The position numbers were made by a program, and so were the translations under genes. DNA of 64,000 nucleotides from assembly GCA_945876755.1 (NCBI GenBank), contig CAMCPM010000002.1, forward strand, positions 176,254 to 240,253, given 5' to 3'. Below the pieces are notes generated by a model that made no database searches, was not told where the DNA came from, and saw only the letters and a program-made list of their open reading frames with translations. Below, piece after piece: positions 7,266 through 15,055 of the stretch (position 1 is its first letter; each line of letters opens with the position of its first letter). The DNA is from an uncultured Clostridia bacterium (lineage in GTDB: Bacteria; Bacillota; Clostridia; Oscillospirales; Ruminococcaceae).

Positions 7266-8816
7266 TTAAACAATCGGAATAAGTATCATTCCGCTGCCTG
7301 AAACCATATCGTCCTCAATTTCATTTTCCTCCATAATTGCCGAAACGGAGGTGCCGTATTTTTTTGCGATTTCCCATAAATCTTCGCTTTCATCGGTAAA
7401 ATAAAGCTTTAATGCATAGCTGCTGTTACGGTTCAGCGGCTCGGATTCGTCAATGTTAATTTCGGTAATCCCGTTAAGATTTACACTGTCGGAAACAGTA
7501 CCGTTTATTTTGATTTCCGCCTTGGCTTCAACGCTGCTGTCCGAAGCAAGATTATATGAGCAGGAAACGGGGGTAAGCTTGAATTCCGCAGTTGAGCTGT
7601 CTGTTATGCCTTCTGCCGGAACCGAAACTGTAAAGGGTTCTTCCTTTTCAATAACCACAGGAGTGCCCTCGCTGTTTTTGGCCATGACTGTATAGGAAGC
7701 GCTGCCGTTGATGAGCATCTGACCGTTTTCCGGGTCGGGTCTTGAGTTAACCCCGTTTATTACGCACCATACGTCGTAAATGCAGTCAAGACCTCCGTCG
7801 GGGTAGTCAAGAGAGCCTTTTACCACAAACGATGAATTGACCTGCTGCGGCGGAAGCTCAATTTTTACATCGGATTTCAAGCTGTCGGTTTTGTACACAG
7901 TTGAATACTCGTCAACAGCCAGATCGGCGGAAGATGTACGGTGTGCCGAACAGGTGATAAGAATTGCAAGAGTACATTCCGCAAGCTTGGAGTTTCCGTC
8001 ACCGTCGGAACGAGGTTCTATATCACAGGAAACAACCTCGGCGTTCACCGAGCAGGAGTGCCTTTCGTCTATGCCCTCCATGTCGATTATCTGCGAAAAT
8101 GGCAGAGTAAACTGCATTGCTTCCATACCGTCAGCGCCGTCCTTTTCACAGCTGTAAAGCATATTAATGTATACCTCGCCCTTTGCGATAAGCTTGTTGG
8201 CGATAACTTTTTTGTCGTTTGAAGCAACCACGGCGCTGCTGCGCAGAATGTTTATTATCGGCGGCTTTGAAAGTCCCAAATCAAATTCCTCATTGACGGT
8301 GATGCGTTTAGTAGCGTAAAGTCTGTTTGAAGGGTATGTCACGGGTATTTTTTTAAGCTGTATTCCTCCGCCGAATGCGTCGCAGACTATTTCCTTTTTG
8401 CTGAGGTCGGAAACCTTGATTTTTATTGTTACCGCACCGCGGATATCGAGCCTGCGCTGATTTACCGCACGGCAGTTTATATAGTCGGTCTGAGGAGCGA
8501 TGCATACTCTCGGGTCGCTGCACGTCCTGCCAAGATCAACAGTTTTGGTATATGTAAGCTTCTGGTCAACGGACTGAACGGCACTGCTGTTTTCACTGCA
8601 ATAAAGTATTCTTACGCACACCTGCATTTCATATGTAAGCCTGTCTCCGTTTGTGCTGTACGACAGAATTGACGGTACTGTAATGCACTTCAGTATCTTG
8701 AATATCTCCGGATAATAATCGGGCAGTACATAATCAAGCTCGATTGACTGCTCCTGAGTGCCGTCAAAAATCAGCTCGGATGATGTTATTTCTTCTCTGT
8801 TGACTTTGAGATCCAT
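7266..8816 (-). CDS. sipL: SipL-like SPOCS/LysM protein, SpoIVA-interacting coat factor
   Basis: A 516-residue protein with the SPOCS (DUF3794) architecture. The N-terminal ELDYVLPDYYPEIFKILKC and related beta-rich repeats run to about residue 450, followed by a C-terminal LysM motif (about 468-516; DESEDLWEIAKKYGTSVSAI and a final ILIPIV). In Clostridioides difficile the LysM domain of SipL binds SpoIVA and is needed to enclose the forespore. Adjacency to spoIVA in one operon strongly supports that assignment over other SPOCS proteins. The start (MDLKVNRE) follows AAGGAGG. Family and context are solid; equivalence in this organism is inferred. Confidence 0.85.
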   Translation of the reverse strand: MDLKVNREEITSSELIFDGTQEQSIELDYVLPDYYPEIFKILKCITVPSILSYSTNGDRLTYEMQVCVRILYCSENSSAVQSVDQKLTYTKTVDLGRTCSDPRVCIAPQTDYINCRAVNQRRLDIRGAVTIKIKVSDLSKKEIVCDAFGGGIQLKKIPVTYPSNRLYATKRITVNEEFDLGLSKPPIINILRSSAVVASNDKKVIANKLIAKGEVYINMLYSCEKDGADGMEAMQFTLPFSQIIDMEGIDERHSCSVNAEVVSCDIEPRSDGDGNSKLAECTLAILITCSAHRTSSADLAVDEYSTVYKTDSLKSDVKIELPPQQVNSSFVVKGSLDYPDGGLDCIYDVWCVINGVNSRPDPENGQMLINGSASYTVMAKNSEGTPVVIEKEEPFTVSVPAEGITDSSTAEFKLTPVSCSYNLASDSSVEAKAEIKINGTVSDSVNLNGITEINIDESEPLNRNSSYALKLYFTDESEDLWEIAKKYGTSVSAIMEENEIEDDMVSGSGMILIPIV

Positions 8817-8989
8817 ATATATTCCTCCTTGTATTGCGTGTTTGTCACAGCTGCTGAAAAACGCTGACCATTAAAAGGCTGCTTCGCATTAATCAGCTTT
8901 TTTCTTAACACATTATATTTACTTGGCAGAGCTTGTATGCCTGTAAATTTACTTTAATTATGAATAAAAAGTTAAAATTTGCAAACCCC

Positions 8990-9032
8990 TTGCAATTTTT
9001 ATGTATATGTTGTACAATGTAATCAATTACAT
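8990..9032 (+). promoter_or_regulatory. Promoter with overlapping inverted-repeat operator before the alpha-xylosidase
   Basis: TTGCAA (8990-8995), 17-bp spacer and TACAAT (9013-9018) form the promoter. An inverted repeat ATGTAAT-CA-ATTACAT (9017-9032) starts in the -10 box and covers the expected transcription start, the position of a repressor site. The rest of the 8817-9050 gap shows nothing else convincing. Confidence 0.72.
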
Positions 9033-9050
9033 AGCAAAGGAGTTTTGTTC

Positions 9051-11387
9051 ATGAAGTTTGCAGACGGCTTTTGGCTTAATAAAAGAGGCTTTGAAGTAAA
9101 TTACGCTTCACAGGCTTATGAGATCAAGGCAGGTAAAAACTTTATCAACGTTCTTGCCACATCTACATATATCCAGAACAGAGGTATGACTCTCGGCGGT
9201 CCTGTTCTTGATATTACTTTCTCTTCAACTCAGAAGGACGTTATCAAGGTTACTATCGACCACTACAAGGGCACTCTCGATAATATGCCCAAATTTGAGC
9301 TTAATGAAGATCAGGGCTATACTCCGGAGATCAAAGAGTATGACGAATACTGGGAGCTTGTTTCCGGCGGCACAAAGGTAAGGATCGGCAAATTCAGCTG
9401 GAATATCCAGTATTTCTACAAGGATAAGAAGCTGACAGGCGGCGCTTGGAGAGCTACCACTGTTGTAAATGAAAACAAGTTCAGCGTTTCTACCCGTCTT
9501 GCACATACTCAGGACGAGACCTTCTGGAGCTATCCTCAGGACGAGCGCAGCACTTATATGCGTGAGCAGCTTACTCTCTCTGTTGGTGAAAATATTTACG
9601 GCTTCGGCGAGAAGTTCACCACATTCGTTAAGAATGGTCAGAGCGTTGAAACATGGAACTCCGACGGCGGAACCTGCTCCGACCAGTCCTATAAGTGTAT
9701 TCCTTTCTATGTTTCCTCGAGAGGCTACGGCGTATTTGTAAACAGCTCAGACAAGGTTTCCTACGAGGTCGCTTCTGATACCGTTTCAAAGGTTTCTTTT
9801 ACAGTTCCCGGCGAACACCTTGAATACTTTATGATCGGCGGCGAAAATCTTACAGAGGTCCTTTCAAACTATACAACACTTACAGGAAAGCCTGCGCTTC
9901 CTCCTGCATATACTTTCGGTCTGTGGCTTACTACATCGTTCACTACAAAGTACGATGAAGAGACCGTTACTTCCTTTATCGACGGCATGGCTGAACGTGA
10001 TATTCCGCTTCAGGTGTTCCACTTCGACTGCTTCTGGATGAAGGAGTTTGAATGGTGCAACTTTGAGTGGGACAAGAGACAGTTCCCTGACCCAGCCGCT
10101 ATGCTGAGCAGACTCAAAGCAAAGGGTCTTGAGATATGCGTTTGGATCAACCCTTACATTGCACAGCGTTCAAAGCTTTTCGACGAGGGCAAGGCTAACG
10201 GATACTTTATTAAGAATCTTGACGGCAGCGTGTTCCAGTGCGATATGTGGCAGCCGGGCATGGCTATCGTTGACTTTACAAATCCCGCTGCCTGCGAGTG
10301 GTACGCTTCCAAGCTCCGCAAGCTCTGTGAGATGGGCGTTGACTGCTTCAAGACCGACTTCGGTGAGAGAATTCCTACCAAGGTCAAGTATTTCGACGGC
10401 TCAGACCCTATCGCAATGCACAACTATTATACATACCTTTACAATAAAACCGTATTCAACGTTCTCAAGGAATATTACGGCGAAAACAAGGCTTGCCTGT
10501 TTGCACGTTCCGCAACAGCAGGCGGACAGCAGTTCCCCGTTCACTGGGGCGGCGACTGCTCGGCAGAGTACACATCTATGGCAGAAACTCTCCGCGGCGG
10601 ACTTTCTCTCTGCCTTTCCGGTTTCGGCTATTTCAGCCACGATATGAGCGGCTTTGAGGCTACCGCTACTCCCGATATTTACAAGAGATGGGCTGCTTTC
10701 GGTCTGTTCTCATCACATTCACGTCTCCACGGCAACAGTTCTTACAGAGTGCCTTGGCTCTTTGACGAGGAATCCGTTGACGTTCTCCGCTTCTTCACAA
10801 AGCTCAAGGGTAAGCTGATGCCTTATATCTGGGCACAGGCTATCAAGACTTCTACTGTCGGCGTGCCTATGATGAGAGCTATGGTTATCGACTATGCGGA
10901 CGACCCTGTTTGCCTCAACCTTGACCGCCAGTATATGTTCGGTGACAACATTCTTGTTGCTCCAATCTTCAATGAAGAGGGTACTGCCGAGTTCTATGTT
11001 CCTGCCGGAAAGTGGACTGACATCATTTCAGGCAAGCAGTACGAGGGCGGAAAATATTACAACGAAAAGTTCGATTATTTCTCTCTTCCTTGCCTTGCAA
11101 AGCCTAACAGCATTGTTGCTTACGGTAACTTTGATAAGAACTTCGAGTATGATTATCTTACCAATACCGAGTTCGTTATTTACGAGCTTGAGGAAGGCAA
11201 GACTGCTGAATGCAATATTTACAATACCGAGGCTGAAAATGTATTTACCCTTACAGCAACAAACCACGGCGGCAAGATCGAAGTTGCATACACAAATACA
11301 ACTTCTCCGTTCAGCGTAAAGGTATTCGGCAAGGAATCTGTTGCAGTAAATCCTACTTCCGAGGGCAAAGTCATCATTAACCTTTAA
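9051..11387 (+). CDS. GH31 alpha-xylosidase (YicI-like)
   Basis: A 778-residue cytoplasmic glycoside hydrolase family 31 enzyme, close to E. coli YicI in length and motifs. The nucleophile Asp lies in CFKTDFGERIP, and the substrate-site segment FHFDCFWMKEFEW is characteristic of the alpha-xylosidase branch. No signal peptide is present. It should release xylose from the non-reducing end of imported xyloglucan oligosaccharides or isoprimeverose. The ORF-track start at 8979 lies upstream of the predicted transcription start; the ATG at 9051 follows AAAGGAG. Codons are biased to C-ending synonyms, suggesting high expression. It is monocistronic, between its own promoter/operator and a terminator. 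Another GH31 alpha-glycosidase specificity is possible. Confidence 0.88.
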   Translation: MKFADGFWLNKRGFEVNYASQAYEIKAGKNFINVLATSTYIQNRGMTLGGPVLDITFSSTQKDVIKVTIDHYKGTLDNMPKFELNEDQGYTPEIKEYDEYWELVSGGTKVRIGKFSWNIQYFYKDKKLTGGAWRATTVVNENKFSVSTRLAHTQDETFWSYPQDERSTYMREQLTLSVGENIYGFGEKFTTFVKNGQSVETWNSDGGTCSDQSYKCIPFYVSSRGYGVFVNSSDKVSYEVASDTVSKVSFTVPGEHLEYFMIGGENLTEVLSNYTTLTGKPALPPAYTFGLWLTTSFTTKYDEETVTSFIDGMAERDIPLQVFHFDCFWMKEFEWCNFEWDKRQFPDPAAMLSRLKAKGLEICVWINPYIAQRSKLFDEGKANGYFIKNLDGSVFQCDMWQPGMAIVDFTNPAACEWYASKLRKLCEMGVDCFKTDFGERIPTKVKYFDGSDPIAMHNYYTYLYNKTVFNVLKEYYGENKACLFARSATAGGQQFPVHWGGDCSAEYTSMAETLRGGLSLCLSGFGYFSHDMSGFEATATPDIYKRWAAFGLFSSHSRLHGNSSYRVPWLFDEESVDVLRFFTKLKGKLMPYIWAQAIKTSTVGVPMMRAMVIDYADDPVCLNLDRQYMFGDNILVAPIFNEEGTAEFYVPAGKWTDIISGKQYEGGKYYNEKFDYFSLPCLAKPNSIVAYGNFDKNFEYDYLTNTEFVIYELEEGKTAECNIYNTEAENVFTLTATNHGGKIEVAYTNTTSPFSVKVFGKESVAVNPTSEGKVIINL

Positions 11388-11422
11388 ATAGAAGCCGAAA
11401 GCTGTTGCCAGTTTTCGTATAA

Positions 11423-11463
11423 AAAAGCTGCTTTTGATAGTAAAGTCAAAAGCAGCTTTTGGT
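11423..11463 (+). terminator. Intrinsic terminator after the GH31 gene
   Basis: A perfect 15-bp stem with arms 11423-11437 and 11446-11460, 8-nt loop; the 3' arm ends in TTTT. The A run on the left makes it usable in both directions. Confidence 0.8.
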
Positions 11464-11539
11464 CTATTTCGGATTTTTCTTATTAAATTTATACGATTCC
11501 AAACTTTTTCGATTGAGCAGCTTTTTTATTTAAAATCTA

Positions 11540-11568
11540 TTGAAATTATGTATAAAATGTTATATAAT
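11540..11568 (+). promoter_or_regulatory. Promoter of the SPFH/zinc-ribbon/TPM operon
   Basis: TTGAAA (11540-11545), 17-bp spacer, TATAAT (11563-11568), about 49 nt upstream of the SPFH start codon. Confidence 0.75.
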
Positions 11569-11616
11569 ATTTATATACCTTGCGAAACCCGCAAAATTTA
11601 AAAGGAGTTGTTACAT

Positions 11617-12921
11617 ATGGGTCTTATTAAAGCTGCGATTGGTGCTGTAGGCGGCGTTCTTGCCGACCAGTGGAAAGAATTTTTCTATTGCGAGGCTATG
11701 GACAGCGATGTGCTTGTTCAGAAAGGTCAGAAGAAAATCAACGGACGTTCCTCGAATACAAAGGGAAGCGACAACGTTATCACACAGGGTTCGGGTATTG
11801 CTGTTGCAGACGGTCAGTGTATGATAATCGTTGAGCAGGGCAAGATCATTGATGTCTGCGCCGAGCCGGGCGAGTATACCTTTAATATTTCGGGAGAACC
11901 CTCCATATTTGCCGGCGATCTGGGTACAAGCATCAAGGAGACTTTTGAAAGCATCGGAAACCGTTTTGCTCACGGCGGCCAGGCTTCAACCGATACCCGT
12001 GTTTACTATTTCAATACAAAGGAAATACTTGGAAATAAATACGGTACCCCTACTCCCGTTCCGTTCCGCGTTGTGGACAGAAATATCGGACTTGATATTG
12101 ACGTTTCTATCCGCTGCAACGGTGAGTATTCCTATAAAATCGTTGACCCTTTGCTTTTCTATACAAACGTGTGCGGAAACGTAAACGGCGTTTATCGCAG
12201 AAGCGAAATAGACAGTATGCTTAAAACCGAGCTTATGACTGCGCTTCAGCCTGCATTTGCAAAAATTTCCGATATGGGAATAAGATACAGCGCACTTCCG
12301 GGTCATACTATTGAAATTGCCGACGCTCTCAATGAAGTTCTTTCAAAGAAGTGGACTGAGCTTCGCGGCATAAAAATTGCTTCATTCGGAATAAATTCCG
12401 TAAGCTGCTCGCCTGAGGACGAGAAAATGATCAAGGAGCTTCAGCGTACCGCTGTAATGCGTGACCCGTCAATGGCTGCTGCAACAATGGTAGGCGCTCA
12501 GGGCGATGCAATGAAAGCTGCTGCAAAAAACAGCGCAGGTGCAATGACAGGTTTTATGGGTATGGGTATGGCTCAGCAGGCAGGAGGACTTAACGCTCAG
12601 GCTCTTTTCGGAATGGCAGCTCAGCAATCACAGCAGCAGGCTGCTCCTGCGGCAAACGGCTGGAAATGCTCCTGCGGTGCTGTTAATACGGCAAAATTCT
12701 GCTCCGAGTGCGGAAGTCCAAAACCATCAGCCGATGGCTGGACCTGCTCCTGCGGTGCGGTAAACAAGGGTAAATTCTGCGCTGAATGCGGAAAACCCAA
12801 GCCGGCGGGAGAACCTCTTTACCGCTGCGACAAGTGCGGCTGGGAACCTGAAGATCCGAAAAATCCTCCAAAGTTCTGTCCCGAATGCGGAGACCGCTTT
12901 GACGAAAATGATATAAAGTAA
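11617..12921 (+). CDS. SPFH-domain protein with three C-terminal zinc ribbons (YdjI-like)
   Basis: About 434 residues. The N-terminus (MGLIKAAIGAVGGVLADQWKE) and the following SPFH-like domain (to about 290) match the 'virion core protein/YdjI' branch of the SPFH family. The C-terminus carries zinc ribbons built on CSCGAVN..CSECG, CSCGAVN..CAECG and CDKCGW..CPECG. In B. subtilis, YdjI belongs to the pspA-ydjG-ydjH-ydjI envelope-stress locus and is recruited to the membrane by its partners. The next two genes here look like ydjG and ydjH counterparts, so the three probably form one membrane-associated complex. The start follows AAAGGAG; the ORF-track TTG at 11608 is not needed. Confidence 0.82.
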   Translation: MGLIKAAIGAVGGVLADQWKEFFYCEAMDSDVLVQKGQKKINGRSSNTKGSDNVITQGSGIAVADGQCMIIVEQGKIIDVCAEPGEYTFNISGEPSIFAGDLGTSIKETFESIGNRFAHGGQASTDTRVYYFNTKEILGNKYGTPTPVPFRVVDRNIGLDIDVSIRCNGEYSYKIVDPLLFYTNVCGNVNGVYRRSEIDSMLKTELMTALQPAFAKISDMGIRYSALPGHTIEIADALNEVLSKKWTELRGIKIASFGINSVSCSPEDEKMIKELQRTAVMRDPSMAAATMVGAQGDAMKAAAKNSAGAMTGFMGMGMAQQAGGLNAQALFGMAAQQSQQQAAPAANGWKCSCGAVNTAKFCSECGSPKPSADGWTCSCGAVNKGKFCAECGKPKPAGEPLYRCDKCGWEPEDPKNPPKFCPECGDRFDENDIK

Positions 12922-12982
12922 AATTATGCGGCAGAGGCTAAATCTATAGCCGCTGCCGCATTTTGTGCGAAAGGAGCTTTTT

Positions 12983-14053
12983 ATGGCGGCTCTTACTGAA
13001 TATAAATGTCCGTGCTGCGGCGGTGCTATCGAGTTTAACAGCAATACGCAGAATATGAAGTGTCCGTACTGCGACACCGAATTTGAAATTGAAGCTATAA
13101 AAGAATATTGCGAAGCTTCAAATGATGTGGGAGACGACCTTTCATGGAATACTCCCGATTCGGAGTGGAGTGCAGGAGAGCAGGACGGAATGAAAATTTA
13201 CACCTGCAAAAGCTGCGGCGGTCAGATAGTAGCAGACGAGAATACAGCTGCTTCAGCGTGCCCGTACTGCGATAACCCGATCGTTATGACCGGACAGTTT
13301 GACGGCGGTCTAAAACCTGATTTGATAATTCCGTTTAAAATTGACAAAAACGGAGCAAAGAGCGCTCTTGAAAAGTACCTGAAAGGTAAGTTCCTGCTGC
13401 CGAAAAGCTTTTCAAACGAAAACAGAATTGAAGAGATCAAGGGTGTGTATGTTCCGTTCTGGCTCTATGACTGCGATGCCGACGCTTACATCAGATATAG
13501 GGCAACCAAGGTCAGAACATGGAAGGCGGGCGATTATCTTTATACCGAAACATCGCACTTCCTTATTGTTCGGAACGGCGGCATAAGCTTTGAAAAGGTT
13601 CCGGTTGACGGCTCAACCAAAATGCCCGATGAACTTTCCGAAGCTATCGAGCCTTATAATTACGGTGACTGTACAAAGTTTGAAACGGCTTATCTTGCAG
13701 GCTATATGGCTGATAAATACGACGTTGACGCAGAGGCAAGCGAGAAACGTGCAAACGAGCGTATCAGAAAAAGCACTCAGGAGGAGTTCAGAAATACGGT
13801 TATCGGATATGATACCGTTATTCCCGAGGCGGCAAATATTCGGCTGAAAAGCGGAAAAATACGCTATGCTCTCATGCCTGTGTGGATGCTAAACACCAAA
13901 TACAAAGGCGAAATGTATAGCTTTTCAATGAACGGTCAGACAGGAAAATTTGTGGGAAATCTACCTACCGATAAGGGAAAATTCTGGGGACTTTTCGCAG
14001 GTGTTTTTGCCGGTGTGACTGCATTGGCGTTTGCAGTTCAGGCACTGCTGTAA
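12983..14053 (+). CDS. TFIIB-type zinc-ribbon membrane protein (YdjG-like)
   Basis: About 356 residues. The N-terminus has two zinc ribbons (CPCCGGAIEF..CPYCDTEFE and CKSCGGQIV..CPYCDNPI), followed by a beta-rich domain with YVPFWLYDCDADA and YALMPVWMLNTKY. A single C-terminal membrane helix (LFAGVFAGVTALAFAVQALL) places the zinc ribbons in the cytoplasm as a tail-anchored protein. This combination matches the YdjG-like zinc-ribbon component of the B. subtilis PspA locus. It sits between the SPFH and TPM genes with short gaps. The ATG at 12983 follows AAAGGAG; the ORF-track start at 12965 is too early. Confidence 0.78.
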   Translation: MAALTEYKCPCCGGAIEFNSNTQNMKCPYCDTEFEIEAIKEYCEASNDVGDDLSWNTPDSEWSAGEQDGMKIYTCKSCGGQIVADENTAASACPYCDNPIVMTGQFDGGLKPDLIIPFKIDKNGAKSALEKYLKGKFLLPKSFSNENRIEEIKGVYVPFWLYDCDADAYIRYRATKVRTWKAGDYLYTETSHFLIVRNGGISFEKVPVDGSTKMPDELSEAIEPYNYGDCTKFETAYLAGYMADKYDVDAEASEKRANERIRKSTQEEFRNTVIGYDTVIPEAANIRLKSGKIRYALMPVWMLNTKYKGEMYSFSMNGQTGKFVGNLPTDKGKFWGLFAGVFAGVTALAFAVQALL

Positions 14054-14099
14054 TCATATGGAACGGAGGTACGCTTCTGCTTGGAAGCATGGTTATATA

Positions 14100-14900
14100 A
14101 TGAAAATCAAGAAATTATTTTCCGTATTTCTTTCGGTAATAATATGCGCAGCGTTAACTTCTGTAACGGCTTTTGCGGAGAATGCAGATAAGGTCGCCGA
14201 TAATGCAGACCTGCTTTCCGACAGCGAGGAAAAACGCCTTGAAAGCGATATTATGGATATTATCGAAAAATATAATTACGGTTATGATATTGTAGTCGTT
14301 ACAGTAAATTCTACTCAAGGCAAGTCTCCGGAAGCTTTTGCCGACGACTATTACGACTATAACGGTTACGGCTATGACAGCGAGGGAAGCGGTCTGCTTC
14401 TGCTTGTTGACATGGGCAACAGAAAATGGCATATTTCAACAAAGGGAAAAGGTATAAGAGCTTTTACCGATTATGGTATAGATTGTATAGGTGAAACGGT
14501 TGCTGACGGACTTGGCAGCGGCGATTACTGCGGCGCATTCAGTGATTTTATTTCACTTTCCGATAAGTATATAAATAAATACGAAACGGACGGCAAGCCC
14601 TACGACATAGGAGATAAACCGAAAAACTATGCAGTAATTTTTCTGATTTCAGCAGGAATAGGTCTGATAGCAGCGTTTATTGTCTGTTTTGCTATGAAAT
14701 CACAGCTTAAAACCGCAGTACGTCAGGTCAACGCACGCAGCTATATAAGCAAGGGCAGCATGAATATCAAGTACGCAAGAGATATTTTCTTATACAGAAA
14801 CGTTACTGCCGCAAAAATTGAAAGCAGCGACGGAGGCGGCAGCAGTACCCATACAAGCTCCAGTGGAAGCACTCACGGCGGAGGCGGCGGAAGCTTCTGA
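14100..14900 (+). CDS. TPM-domain membrane protein (YdjH/YgcG-like)
   Basis: About 266 residues. A signal peptide (about 1-25, ending AFA) is followed by an extracytoplasmic TPM domain (about 30-155, starting at VADNADLLSDSEEKRLE), a membrane helix at about 181-200, and a Ser/Thr/Gly-rich tail ending THGGGGGSF, a common ending in this family. With the SPFH and zinc-ribbon genes it reproduces the ydjG-ydjH-ydjI set of B. subtilis. The start is uncertain: GGAGG lies about 30 nt before the ATG at 14100 with a small hairpin between. An in-frame ATG at 14058 would add 14 residues before the signal peptide and lies upstream of the GGAGG. Confidence 0.75.
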   Translation: MKIKKLFSVFLSVIICAALTSVTAFAENADKVADNADLLSDSEEKRLESDIMDIIEKYNYGYDIVVVTVNSTQGKSPEAFADDYYDYNGYGYDSEGSGLLLLVDMGNRKWHISTKGKGIRAFTDYGIDCIGETVADGLGSGDYCGAFSDFISLSDKYINKYETDGKPYDIGDKPKNYAVIFLISAGIGLIAAFIVCFAMKSQLKTAVRQVNARSYISKGSMNIKYARDIFLYRNVTAAKIESSDGGGSSTHTSSSGSTHGGGGGSF

Positions 14901-14951
14901 TTTCATTCTGCATAATGTCAGATATTTTTTCATATTTTTATGGAAAATGGT

Positions 14952-14980
14952 TTGACTAAACGTATACGGTGTGGTAAAAT
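14952..14980 (+). promoter_or_regulatory. Promoter of the sensor diguanylate cyclase gene
   Basis: TTGACT (14952-14957), 17-bp spacer, TAAAAT (14975-14980). The spacer contains the 8-bp palindrome CGTATACG (14961-14968), a possible operator. A leader of about 70 nt follows. Confidence 0.7.
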
Positions 14981-15055
14981 ATATAGTAATAACCGTTAGT
15001 CAGTTTTGATTATTAGTATTTAAAGCGCTGATCCTGTCAATTTGGAGGTATCATA

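Noticed and set aside
11423-11463. Small RNA at the long hairpin after the GH31 gene
   Set aside because: The structure is a simple terminator stem with no separate promoter.
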